The notes under the pieces are model-generated. The model was not told the origin of the DNA. It worked only from the letters and a program-made list of their open reading frames with translations, and ran no database searches. DNA of 64,000 nt. Source: Caenorhabditis remanei (taxonomy: Eukaryota > Nematoda > Chromadorea > Rhabditida > Rhabditidae). Positions 32,633 through 43,820 of the stretch are shown piece after piece. The position numbers and the translations under genes are program-made. The stretch lies in contig NC_071333.1 in NCBI RefSeq assembly GCF_010183535.1, positions 21,437,901 to 21,501,900 of the forward strand, given 5' to 3'. Positions within the stretch are counted from its first letter, which is position 1. Every line of letters begins with the position of its first letter.

Positions 32633-33661
32633 TTTTTGAATAGTTTAAGTTTTCTTGGTTGCAAACATTCAAAATGCTGAACTATTTTTACACAATAATA
32701 CTATTTTTTCTGCAAAATTGATTATGAAACACTTACGGTATCTGAATATTACAGTTTCGAAGAAAATATATAATTCTGTGCTTGAATTTGCCGGCTGCAG
32801 GTATAAATCAATGATTAGTAGGAAAAAAATACGGCAGAATAAACAGATTAGAACTGAAGATGTCTTTCTAAATACTTCTTCTTGCTATAAATTATCTGAA
32901 TTACTAAAAAAAAATAACAAAAACCAAAGGTTTTAGTTCGTAAAAAGAAACCAAACCCTCTCTTCGTGGTGAGACCCAGCCGTATAATTCAATGCGCCTT
33001 TAAAGCGTCTGCGTCTCTATATGCAAACAACGTTAAAGGCGTTTGGATAAAGAGTAAAAAGAATGAAGAGAGTGCAGTAAAACGACGTGGACCAACGTCC
33101 TCCCTTCCTATCCTCTTTCTTGTAGAGGCTTTGTTTGCCAATAGAGACGCAGACGCTTCAAAGGCGCATTGAATTATGCGGCTGGGTCTCACCACGAAGA
33201 GAGGGTTTTGTTTCTTTTTACGAACTAAAACCTTTGATTTTTGTTATTTTTTTTTAGTAATTCAGATAATTTATAACAAGAAAAAGTATTTAGAAAGACA
33301 TCTTCAACACTAATCAATTTATTCTGCCTATTTATGGGATAAATTATTGACTTATACCTGCAGCCGGCAAACTCAAGCGCATAATCAAATATTGTTTTCA
33401 AAACTATAGTATTCAGATACCGTAAGTGTTTCATAATTAATTTTGCAGGTAAAATAGAAAATTTGTATAAAAAAATTCAACATTTCGATCGTTTGCAACC
33501 AAAGAAACTTAAAATATTCAAAACCCGAAGTCAACACGTTTAAAACAAGACTATTTTCGAGAAACACTTTTGAATTTATACAAAAACTAGGAATTTTGAG
33601 TCAACATATTCGCAAACCCGCATATTAACTTTTTGAACTGTATCGAGAAAAAAAAGCTAAT

Positions 33662-34565
33662 ATGGCATTGAGAGCAGCTCGAACTAACGACGCTGCCACT
33701 GTTCCAGTAGATACCACTGCTAATTCATATGCTTCAGTTGATACCATCGCTGCCCCTATATCGCTGAGACTTTCACCACACCAGCTTGCTGAAGATGCCA
33801 CTGTTCCAGTAGAGGCCGTAACCGCCCCACACCAAGCCCCAGTCGCCACCAAAGCAACGACGACTGCAGCCGAAGACTTCAAGCTGTCAGTTGAAGCCCT
33901 TGCTAGTCCATATGCTCCAGCAGACATTACAACTTCCCGATTTGCCGATGTGAAGATTCCCTCTGCTTCTTACTACGATCCAGTTGACATTAAGGCCATT
34001 ACCGCAGTCAAAGACGTTCCAGTTCCAAGTGAGACCACCGCTTCCCCATATGCTGTTGAAACTCCTGCTGGTGACATCCCATGCGGCCGGACCTGCGATG
34101 ACAAGGAAAACGGATTCTACTTATTAATAAATTGCCTGCTTCACCGGACGTACCATCCTAGTGCAGTATCCTGCTCGACTCGTTTTCGATAAGGCTCGTG
34201 TCATCTGTGCCTGCACTGAAAACGTGAAAAGGTGCCAACATGCGTCTGGAAATTATGAGGAAAGTGGATCCGGTGATGCGTCGTCTGGCTATGTGTATGT
34301 TGAAACTACCACTGGGGCTATCTACACAAGAATCGCTGCTGATGTTCCATCAACGACCACCACTCAGGTCTATGAAACCGCCACCGATGCCTCTACAACC
34401 ACCACTCAAGCTGAGACTACCACTCTAGCTGAAACCATAACGACGGCTGCTGATGTTCCATCGACTGCTCAAGCCTGTGAGAACAACACAACCACCACTC
34501 AGGCTGAAACCACCACCACAGCTGATGATGTCCCATCGACAACGACTCCGTTAAAAATAAGTTAA
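33662..34565 (+). pseudogene. Thr/Ala-rich cysteine-containing protein gene, frame broken
   Basis: The first frame, 33662-34192 (176 aa), is Ala/Thr/Val-rich with degenerate repeats (VPVDTTANSYASVDTIAAP style) and then CGRTCDDKENGFYLL. The second frame, from about 34161 to 34565, has ARLVFDKARVICACTENVK, KRCQHASGN and a mucin-like Thr-rich tail of repeated DVPSTTTT/QAETTT units. The two frames belong to one protein by mirror comparison with the left arm, but no GT/AG intron joins them, so a frameshift is likely. There is no signal peptide at the chosen ATG. It could be an extracellular mucin-like protein. Confidence 0.5.
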
Positions 34566-34749
34566 TCCAAATCCTCCTTGTCTGTCAGCTCTCAATTCAG
34601 TGGTGATTGTGGAAGCATCCTTAATCATCCTGATTTGCGAAATGACGTGACTCGATTAAGGATCTTTTCAAAACTTGAACTATTTACTAGGAAAGGTAAT
34701 GGAATTACTTTGGAAATTTGAGACGTGTTATATATAACTGCTGAGATAT

Positions 34750-35060
34750 GAAAACGCGGATTCCAAAATTTCAGATGTTTAGGCTTTGTCCTCGAAGCCT
34801 GCTGTTTGAAGAAAACAAAGCCAACGTTTCTATCGCTGGCTAATAATTACTTTACCAACATGCAAAAAAGAACAGAAGCTTAATTTAGAGCTTATGAAGA
34901 GGAGGTGAGAAAGAGTACGGCTTCGGTTCCCGGCAACCCCACATTTCTTGCAATTTTTGTCATGAATTCAAGCTGGTTCTAATGTGTCTGACTTGCTTTA
35001 CAAGATTTCTGTGTAAATCGATGTTTTTACCGTATTCCATCCATTTTTCAATAAAAAAAG
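34750..35060. repeat. Diverged copy of the tRNA-like fold-back repeat
   Basis: Resembles 54390-54700 in order: gattccaaa, then ctcgaagcctg, then a B-box-like ggttcccggcaa, then ttgcaatttttgtcatgaa. It is only one arm and highly diverged. Confidence 0.45.
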
Positions 35061-36621
35061 CGCATTCTGGAAACTCATTTGAAAATTAGAAGCGCGCGCG
35101 CTTCAATTTGAACGAATACGGCATGTGTTTTTGGCCCTCCAGTAACAATCACTGACCACTCCAATATCAAATAATTTATGATCGTTTGTTACTATTCATA
35201 TTGATGTTCAGAAACCAGTACAATCTCAAATTTTCGAGTCTCGTATCTCACAGTTTTCGATTCATTTCCAATTATTGACCCACTTTTAACTATCTCTTCG
35301 AATTCACGTTTATAAGTTTGGGGTTTCTATTTTTAGTTTTAATTTCAAATTATTGTGTAGCTTTTTTGTGGGATATTCTTCTGACTTTGTCCCAGTGACT
35401 CATGAAATCGAAAGATTTTATTTTTTCTTAGAATTGTTCAATATGTGAACAATGCAAAATTCGTTGATCAACAAACGCGGACCGTCTAATTCTTTTCGTC
35501 TCTCTGTGGTTTGGAAATACATAAGCCCCGCCTGAAAACGCTTGAGCTTTCTAGCTTTGAATGATGTTTGATCATCTATCACAGTTCATATAAACGATCA
35601 GTGATCAGAGTGTCTCCCGAAAATATCTGTTTTTAGTGTTTCAATTGTTTTTGAAGGGTGCGGAGTTTCATTTTTTGAGGAAATATGAAACGGTATTGGT
35701 GCCTATATTCACTCACTATCTGGATATCCATTCACTTGATTACTAGCTATCATTTCACTTGTAATCAATTTTCTCTTTTTTCTTTTTTGTTTCATAGGAA
35801 CCAGTTAGTTTCAGTAGCCGCCTGGTTTCACAAAGCTCTTTTTCACATCTTCTTCTGAAAACGGAGACTTGTAAATCATAATCACAAAAACAAACATTAT
35901 AATAACTACGAAGCCTCTTTTAATTTCAAAAAATTTGGAAATGTTTATGATTCACTCCTAAATAGCGTTTGTGGGCGAAGCCGGGCCCAAAACAGTTTTC
36001 TAGTCGACTAGAACTTTTCAGATTGGTCTGCATCTATTTTTCCTTTCTGTTCTTTGCGGTGTTGAACCTTTAGTTTGTACTTCTCTGCACTATCCTACCT
36101 TTAAGAGGCGGAGCTTGAATATACTTCTCCAGTTTTTTATCTATCTTTCAGACTACTCGAATACTTATCAAACTGCGGAGTTTTAACTCTAGTACATCTT
36201 GAACCTCCCCAAATTATTTTCATTTCACTTGTTCTTTCACTTATTTTTTACCCTAGCATGAGTTTCTGTGTCGTTCATGAGAATGTTCTAGAAAATGTTT
36301 ACAATGACTCATTTTCAATTCGTTAGACGGTCTCCGCCCACAAAAACTGTCTAGCTTTCTAATACCTCTCAAAGCTATATGTGACTTGCTCACTCCTCTG
36401 CGTTCAGTCTGTTCACCACATGTGTTCACAACATGTACCATTCAAGTCTCCAACTTTCTTCTCCGACTGTCTCATGAGTCAAATTTTTGTTTTGAGTCTA
36501 TCTGCAATTAGATTACGTTTCCACTTAACCGTTTGATGTTCTATCTATCTAGTATCTAAAACATTTTTCATTTTCCCACGATAATACTTATTTATACCCT
36601 TTCATAACTGTTTTTTACAGG
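35061..36621. other. Intergenic, upstream of the 4-exon glycoprotein gene
   Basis: AT-rich sequence with no coding frame that I can support. The acceptor ttttttacag at 36611-36620 directly precedes the next gene's ATG and suggests trans-splicing or a 5' UTR intron. Confidence 0.5.
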
Positions 36622-37862
36622 ATGCGTCACAAATGTAAAATCTTTCTTGGATTTATCCTGCTCATATTGATTTCGTGTGGTTTGATGCTTCTCTTTGCTG
36701 CCTTGACCATCAAATACCCAAAAGAATTGCTCTATCTCAATCCGTATAGAATCGCAGTCTGGGCGAGAAAGCTCGGAATCAACATAGATTCTTGGAAATG
36801 TGACACCGTCGAATGTCTCAAAATGTGGGAAGCTGACGACAAGGATGATTATGATGAGAAGGATGTGAAACAGTTCCTCGAATCAAACAGAACTACTCTG
36901 AATCCGAAAGCACCGACAATAACTTGGCCACTGGAGTTGTCTTGCATCCAATGCATTGGAGGCAAATTTGTAAGTTTACAGAGTAAATTAATTTTCGGAG
37001 TAAACTAAACATTACATTTCCAGCTCAAACATCGCGAATTGATGCAGAACAGTAAACGAAAGCAAAAAATGGGTTGGGTCAACGACTGGTATGAGACCAA
37101 CTGCTTTCTCAGCAACGTTAAAATGTTACCGTGCAGTACAACTTGCGTCACAATCTGGATTCTGGAGATGGAGAACGGTCTGCGTGGTAAATTCAATGGT
37201 AATGTATTATGCCGGATGATATCAAATTTAATGTTTTCTGTTTTCAGGTGTCATGTTCGACTGCGCCGATGAGTTGATATATCACTCCCCCGACATTCCA
37301 GGACGTGGTGATTTATTCTCGGATAACGCTATCGTTTTCAATGAAGAAGCAGTGTACAATAATATTAGACAAGGATACAACATAACATATCAATTCACCA
37401 AATCCAACTTGGTTGATCCGAAGGATTTAGTCGCTTTTCTCAAGAATATAACTGCAACACAAGTTCCTCTCGAAGTCGAGGCTATCTCTACTGGAAACCT
37501 GATTGTGTTTTATACCTTTGCAGGTCTGGGTATCTTTTCGGTGGTTTTTGTAATCGTGATTTGCATCTGTGGTTGCGTAAGTTTAGCTCACAGTTATGAA
37601 TAAATTTCATAATATCACGCATTTTCAGTGGCGGGACTGGCGTTATCGTGTGAAGCGAAGAAAGGAAGACAAGAAACTTTTGAAGGAATGCGCCGACTTG
37701 GAAAAAGACGTGGTTGTCATGTCGACCTTAGGTTCCAATCAAGATGCTGATCCATATGGATTGGTTATAAATGAAGAAATCAAAAATATTGAATTGGACA
37801 CAAAGAACAACACTGAGGACCACCACCCAAACGAAAAAGTTCGCAACGCCCATCACTCATGA
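36622..37862 (+). CDS. Two-pass membrane glycoprotein, 361 aa, 4 exons, unrecognised
   Basis: Exons 36622-36969, 37024-37198, 37248-37576 and 37629-37862, all GT/AG with short introns and consistent phases. A membrane segment at residues about 6-29 (GFILLILISCGLMLLFAAL) is followed by a luminal or extracellular domain of about 225 residues. That domain has paired cysteines (KCDTVECLKMW, SCIQCIGGKF, ETNCF, CSTTC, FDCADEL) and sequons NRT, NIT (YNITYQ) and NIT (KNITATQ). A second membrane segment at about 258-284 ends in CICGC. The tail of about 77 residues is basic, then acidic. The two ends flanking a large cysteine-bearing loop recall scavenger-receptor topology, but I see no CD36 motif. I do not recognise the family. 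Confidence 0.85.
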
Positions 37863-38429
37863 AGATATAATCGTGAAAATTACACTCGTAAAAACCGTGG
37901 CTCGTGTAAAAACAGTTACTTAGCCTTCTTATTGTAAATAGGCTTATTCCCATGTCCCCCGCCCTATATTCAAATTTTGTCAAATGTATTTTTTTCGTCC
38001 ACATTCTTCTGAAGGTTCGCTTGTAAATATTGCTTAAATAACAGTGGAAATTTGCCAATAAAGATAACTGAGTAAACAAGTGAAAACAGAAAACGGAAAG
38101 ATGACCTTGCTTGAGAGAAATAAAAATTCTTTGGATTGTTTTAAAAGGTATTCCCAAAACAGTCGAGACGTTGCTTGAAGTCGGGCTCATTCTCTCACGG
38201 GCGCCGTTAAAAACGGGTTTGGTTAGATCTAAAAAAGAGAGTTAAACCATACTGAGCCGATAAGTTATTATATATAAAACGCATGACAAGTCTGTTCAGC
38301 CGTTTTAGTGCCCACAAATTTGGAAAATATAATAAAAGGGCGGCTGATAACAAAACAGTCGACAGTGATCCAAATGAATGATACAAATACGCGGACGGAC
38401 ATTCAAAAAGAGCACTCATCTCAATCTTT
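37863..38429. other. Intergenic
   Basis: 3' flank of the glycoprotein gene; aataaa-like signals near 38058. No gene is recognised. Confidence 0.4.
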
Positions 38430-39220
38430 TGAAACGATTGTCAACTACGCGACAGGAATGTCAGGCTGAACTGATGAATACCGTCCAACAATCAGTCGAC
38501 CTAATTGTAGAGAACGTGATGCTGATTTCAAATGAACGAAATTAACATTATAGACCAAAGATTCAGTATAGTAGGAAAAAAACCTTTAATTTCCTTTTTT
38601 CCGTTCGAAAACACCTGTTTGTTTCTTTATTGTCGCTTATACACACACAGAATGACTGACTCCGCCCCTTGCACGTAAAACATAGCGGCTGGCGGAAGCC
38701 GGTAACTGTCGGCCGCCACTTGCGCATAAATCATCGCGAGTGTCAGCTAGCAATGATCAAATATGAAGCTGTGAAAGTTTATGTGGAAGGAGGGCCATAT
38801 TTGTGATAGAGGGCTTCTAGTTGGAATGGAGTCCCCATCCCAACAAAATAAATTTTGGAACCCCGCGAGGGCTAAAAATACATTTTTTGTGATCTTATTA
38901 GGCGATACCCAACGAGTATTTCGAGACAGACTCAAGTCAATGAGAAGTTTACTTTCATGTTTTATTCTCCACTTTTAAAAATCAGTCTTCTTTATCTATT
39001 GTGCTTCATGAATTTTTTACTTACCTATTAAGTTTAGCCAAGTGTTGAAATGAAGACTGCTAGTTTTTTGGGAATTTTTGCTTTGTTGGTAACTGTTCGT
39101 TGGAAAATGTTAAAATGGAACGGAGGACGTCCAAACTAAAAAGGACAAAACGCGGATCGACACGGTTCTAAATTTACATTGAATCCACGTATGTTGCGGG
39201 CCTAACGAATGTCTGATCGG
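38430..39220 (+). repeat. Dispersed repeat X, copy 4, with gene-fragment head
   Basis: The head (38430-38525) encodes TTRQECQAEL and SVDLIVENVMLIS in frame, paralogous to 23464-23679. The body has gtttatgtggaaggagggcc and gcgagggctaaaaatacat, and the tail aaggacaaaacgcggatcg. This is the longest copy in the window. 39221-39748 has no recognised gene. Confidence 0.7.
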
Positions 39221-39748
39221 TTGTATTATGTTGTGTATGCAGACGCTTCAACTTACTATTCTCGTCCATTTCATTTCGTCTCAAACAAATTTCAAAGGCT
39301 GAATAATATGTGTCCCTCTTTCATCTATTATACTTCTTCTTTCATTTCTTCTTCTTCTACAACTTTCTCTATTTCTACATATATCGTCATTTTTAAATCT
39401 CGCTTTGTCTCCCTGCTATTAGTTTGAAATACACATGTTCTTCAATCATTCATATTTTTGAAGAGAGGAGAAAACAAGATAATTGCTTAATTTTGTTGAC
39501 ATGAAAGGAAAAAAGAAATAAATGTCAGAAACCGAATGTAAAAAAGACAGAAACCAAATGCATTAGTATATATTTAATGATTAGGTTTTCTTCTTTTTAA
39601 AACATTCGAGTTGTGGGTATATTGGACGTTTTTGTGAAAGACGGAAACAATTAGAAAAGATATTGAGTCAGAGAAAGATGGATATTTAGAAAACAGCTTA
39701 CAAAGCCTACGGTTAAAACTCGATAGTTACAAGAAAACGTTATAAACA

Positions 39749-41952
39749 TCAAGCAACTGCATCTCCGTTACGTACTGATATGTCTTGCAAAGCGTAAACA
39801 ACTCTCAAATCTGTGTAGTCAGTGTCCACAACATCGATCTGTACCCGACGGTTTCTGGAGCAGCATATGATATCTGAAAAACAAGTGTGCATTATTAATC
39901 AAAATTTGTTAATCGGAGTCTTGTTGGTGTTATTCATAAAAGTGTGTGTACATTCCAGAAAAAATTATTCACATAATGACTCACTCTTAATTATAGCCTT
40001 CATCGACTTTATGCACATCATTGCCAAAAGAGGATCCAAACTCGGATAAATAGCCGCAAATATTGAGATTAGATTGGCAACCGATCCACTTCCAACACCA
40101 AACATTGAGAACACAAACATGAATGTCAATGGAATATACATGCACATGATTGGGATTAGACTTTGTAGAATCAACGTCTTGAAAAGTTGCCTTTGGAGTT
40201 TTTTCGATGCGTAGCACGGCATACCACGTTCAGCCAAGACTTTGTAGATGCGATATATGAAGTAAACAACGATCAAAAAAGTTGCCCACAGCATAATTGC
40301 TGTGATGCAAATACCACCAATTGATAAGATGTGATATATTTTTTTGTTTTCCATGTCGTGAAAGGAATACTGAGGGCCGATGTACACGTATTCATCCGAA
40401 TACAGGCAATATGTCGTATAAAAATCTTGCGACAATTGCGAATCCTTGTTGACATTCGGTCCGTATAGGATATAACTCAAAGATCCAAAGAGTCCAGAAA
40501 ACAAGATGACGAGTAGAGCCCAGAAAGGCAAGGCTTTCAAGGAAAAGCGACGAGCTAATGACATAGGATCACTGACGGATGTGAAGCGATAGTAGAATTG
40601 GATTGTGATAAGGGATAACATCATTGCATAACAGGAACCGTAGATTGCTGAAAAGAAAAATTGAGTCGAGAGAATTGTAAATATTTAACTATCTTTTTAG
40701 TTCTGGCAAATTTTGAAGAAAATATCTTGCATATCACAAAATCAGACATAACTTTTTTCAAATAATAGTTGCCACTGTTCTAGTTACTTCAAACAGACTA
40801 AAATCAGAAGGTTTCCTTTTCGGGAAGGATTAAACCCTTACCCATTGGCGTGCACCACCCGTGACCACTACATACTCCATAAATTGCACATATGTAGCTA
40901 ATGTACCTAGTAGCTAAACTTAATCAGTGTATGCTGCCTTCTTTTAACAAACATTGATCTTTAAGATAAAGCTTCTTAATGAATCGCCATTCTCGAATGA
41001 CTATTTTTACCGTCTTTTTCTCGAACACTGCGTCGATTTACTAGAAAATAGGATTTTCCATACTTGCAACGAGCCGGCCCGAGCATTGATGAGAATTTTC
41101 ACGACCCGGCCCGGCCCAAAGGCTCGTCTGAAAAATTTGAACAAAAATTTGAAAAAAAATAAGTATTGTTTTTAATTCCAAAAACGTCGAATTTTCAAAT
41201 TTACTTTAGAATTCAGTCAAAAGCAAATTATGCATCAAAAATTTGAATTTTTAATGTAACAATCTCAATAACTGGTGATCCGGTACAACACGTCTTCTTA
41301 TCTACGTCTCCTACGTTCTACCCTGATCTTGTTGAACTTTTCTATCACAATTTAATGTTTTAATTCTACTTAGCCACCTCTCTCGTATTCGTGTCATTCT
41401 CCAGTGATTCCCTTATTCTGGTGTACCATGCATGGCCCATCTACAACAAATACATACAATACATACTATATTTTTTTCTGACATCTTGAAAACCACTTCA
41501 CGATCAGAAGATAACCATTCATTTTCTTTTCGAAATGAATCATAGACACAAGTTCTTCTATATATGAGATCAATCTGTCTAAGCCTAGTTCAAATATAAC
41601 TCCCATGTGAACTCACCAAGTGAAATTGACCCGAGATTCTTTGGAAGTATCAAATTGTTGAAAACCGTGAAAATGATGAAATAATTTTCAGTTACGTAGA
41701 AATTCTGAAATAATGTGTCATATTCATATTTTTATTATTGAAACTTACTGGTTTGATCAAGAAACTACAGAGAGAGTAGAACATGCCGATTCCGGAAAAA
41801 GCCGCCATCAGATATTGGTAGTTTCCAAACGGCGTCTTCTGTTTCTTGCACAGCAAAATCAAGAAGATCGCATTCATCAGAAATGATAGAAAACATCCGA
41901 GACATTCCGTGAAATACGTCACGCTAAGCCATTTGTTGGAACACGAATTCAT
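39749..41952 (-). CDS. Seven-transmembrane chemoreceptor, Str superfamily, 359 aa, 4 exons
   Basis: Predicted chemosensory GPCR of the nematode str/srj-type superfamily. Exons 41749-41952, 41617-41704, 39985-40647 and 39749-39873 sum to 1080 nt with consistent phases. TM1 and TM2 lie in exon 1 (LGCFLSFLMNAIFLILL, FGNYQYLMAAFSGIGMFYSL followed by the KP typical of the family). IYGSCYA leads into TM3 and FYYRFTSVS, the position of the usual Y-R-Y/F motif. Later come PFWALLVILF and QLFKTLILQSLIPI with MYIPL. The conserved TM7 end is YPSLDPLLAMMCIKSMKAII. The cytosolic tail is NIICCSRNRRVQ onwards. All exons are open, so the receptor looks functional. The subfamily (str, srj or related) is not resolved. 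Confidence 0.88.
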
Positions 41953-43820
41953 AACTTCACATTTGAAGGCTCAAAAGAAAACGTGAAGAAGTGAAAAAAG
42001 AAGAAAGGAAAATGATGAAAGAAATCATGAGAATACGAACTGAAAGTGGTTATTATCTTCATGAAGGAGAAAAGTGTCTAACATATGCTCTCTCGCTCCT
42101 CCCTTGGGTTTGGTTTAATTTGCACTTTTAAATTTTGTTGTTGCGTGCGTCAATGATAAAGATCTTACAGAAAGGAATTAGTGACTAATTAATAGTGAGA
42201 AGAAGTTCAAAGCAGCAAAATACGATTTTAAGTGTAGCTTGAGGATGAAATTATACAAGAAGGGTAAATGAAAATTCAGGTAAAGATAGTATTGGACACC
42301 TCGTAAACACATCGAGTTCCTCTCAAAATAACCTAATGGTGCTGACGTAATTGATGCAAATATGTTCATCTGAGAACGAGCTGAATATCAACAATCAAAC
42401 AATTCAAGATTACAGGGAACGATGCAAACGGAAACCAGCGGAGCAATTTTGAATTATGAACTATCACGAAAAAGAAAGTTGAGAGGAATTTTCATTTTGT
42501 TCTCACTGCCTAAATTTCATTACTTTTCCTGCTTTTCCTCTTGTCAAATGGTTTTTCAAAAAATGATCTATCGCGTGCTTGAGAGTTTTGGACTTTTGAA
42601 CAAGTTTTGCAGCTCAGCTTTTGTTTTTTTATAGCAGTCAAGGTATTCCATCGAAATATATCCACAGAGTACTAAATCTTTTGATTATTTTCTTGACTTT
42701 CGCCTTCTACCATGTGTAAAAAACCTGTAATTAACTCGGACCCATATGTTTTGTGGTTCACATTTCCGATTCTGTTGAACTAGATAAAGAAGGTGGAATA
42801 AGCTTTAAAAAACTTTAAAATGGTAATGTTAAAACGTTAAAACGATTATGTTAAAATGACCGGAGCCCTAGCTCAAATTTTGGCATATAGGTTACTGATG
42901 ACCAACGGTATCTGTTTTAATTACAAAATTGAACTCTATAGTTCTGATCCAAAGTTTTATCCATTTGTTGTTCCGCTGTGTCAAACCTTCGTACACATCC
43001 AGGTACGAAAAATTCAAAGAGTGGGTCATTGATGATGATGATGATGATGATGAAAGTGGTTCTGAGCATCAATCGAAAGAACTGTCCTGCGACATGTTTC
43101 GTTGGTGCATTTCCAATGTACTCCACGACGTCTTGTTTGAAGTTGTCACTACGCTCGTGAAATTGCAGCATGCTCATCACTACACGGCATGCTCATCAAT
43201 ACTCGAACTGTAGAATGGAGTAGCCAGTTTTGTGTACATCTGTGCAAATCTTTCATTGATCGCTATTCGGGAGTCACTATATTGATTAAATTGGAGTTGC
43301 ACGGAAAGTTATGAAAATTTCTGGGGACAATGGCTTAATGAATAGGGAACAAAATTCAAAACATCAGAGACTTGACTTCGCAAGAGCATAAATGTAGAAG
43401 CATAGTCGTGAACCGTCTCAGGATTTTCAGAGACGTGAAAAATTTTCCGGCACCTCAAAGCTTGAAGCCCTTGCAACCTATAAACGGATTCTCTTGAAAC
43501 AACAAACTGGCGGTACGCACTCACAAAGTTTACGCCAGTGATAACGCTAATCCGAAAATGTGCCTTTTTAGGACACATCTACGTAGATCTTTGAATCCAT
43601 CACAAAATTTTTGCCCACTCATTCCTGAAAACCCAAAGCAATCCGTTCACACAGACCATTACCATAGCTCAGATGACTTTCCTACACTGATATTCCCCTC
43701 GATCCTCCCTTCCAACAATGGTACCCCTCACGCTTCTTCCCTCCTACATTCCCCTCCTCTATCACTGACAGTCAGCGGCTCCATGGTGTGTTCCCAATAC
43801 CCCCACCTTACTTCTCTCCC
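41953..43820. other. Intergenic between chemoreceptor and satellite
   Basis: No gene that I can support. It contains a (gat)n microsatellite at 43031-43055. Overlapping open frames on both strands at 42917-43213 are protein-like in places (SDNFKQDVVEYIGNAPTK on the minus strand) but unsupported. 43309-43578 has a minus-strand frame of 89 aa with no recognisable features. Confidence 0.4.

Larger units (their letters stand above)
31740..34690. repeat. Large inverted duplication (fold-back, about 2.95 kb)
   Basis: The outer arms 31740-32632 and 33985-34690 are inverted copies. For example, caaatcaggatgattaagga near 31770 faces tccttaatcatcctgatttg near 34620. The inner arms 32633-33030 and 33130-33525 are also inverted copies (ctttggttgcaaac against gtttgcaaccaaag). 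The spacer is about 100 bp, centred near 33080. The right side has an extra 33526-33984 between inner and outer arms, the 5' part of the Thr-rich gene, which the left side has lost. Confidence 0.85.

Noticed and set aside
32966..33195. Pair of opposite 68-aa frames with nearly the same sequence
   Set aside because: They arise because the centre of the inverted duplication reads alike on both strands. There is no evidence of coding.
42422..42634. Plus-strand 70-aa hydrophobic frame
   Set aside because: AT-rich composition yields hydrophobic residues by chance; no splice sites or homologous frame seen.
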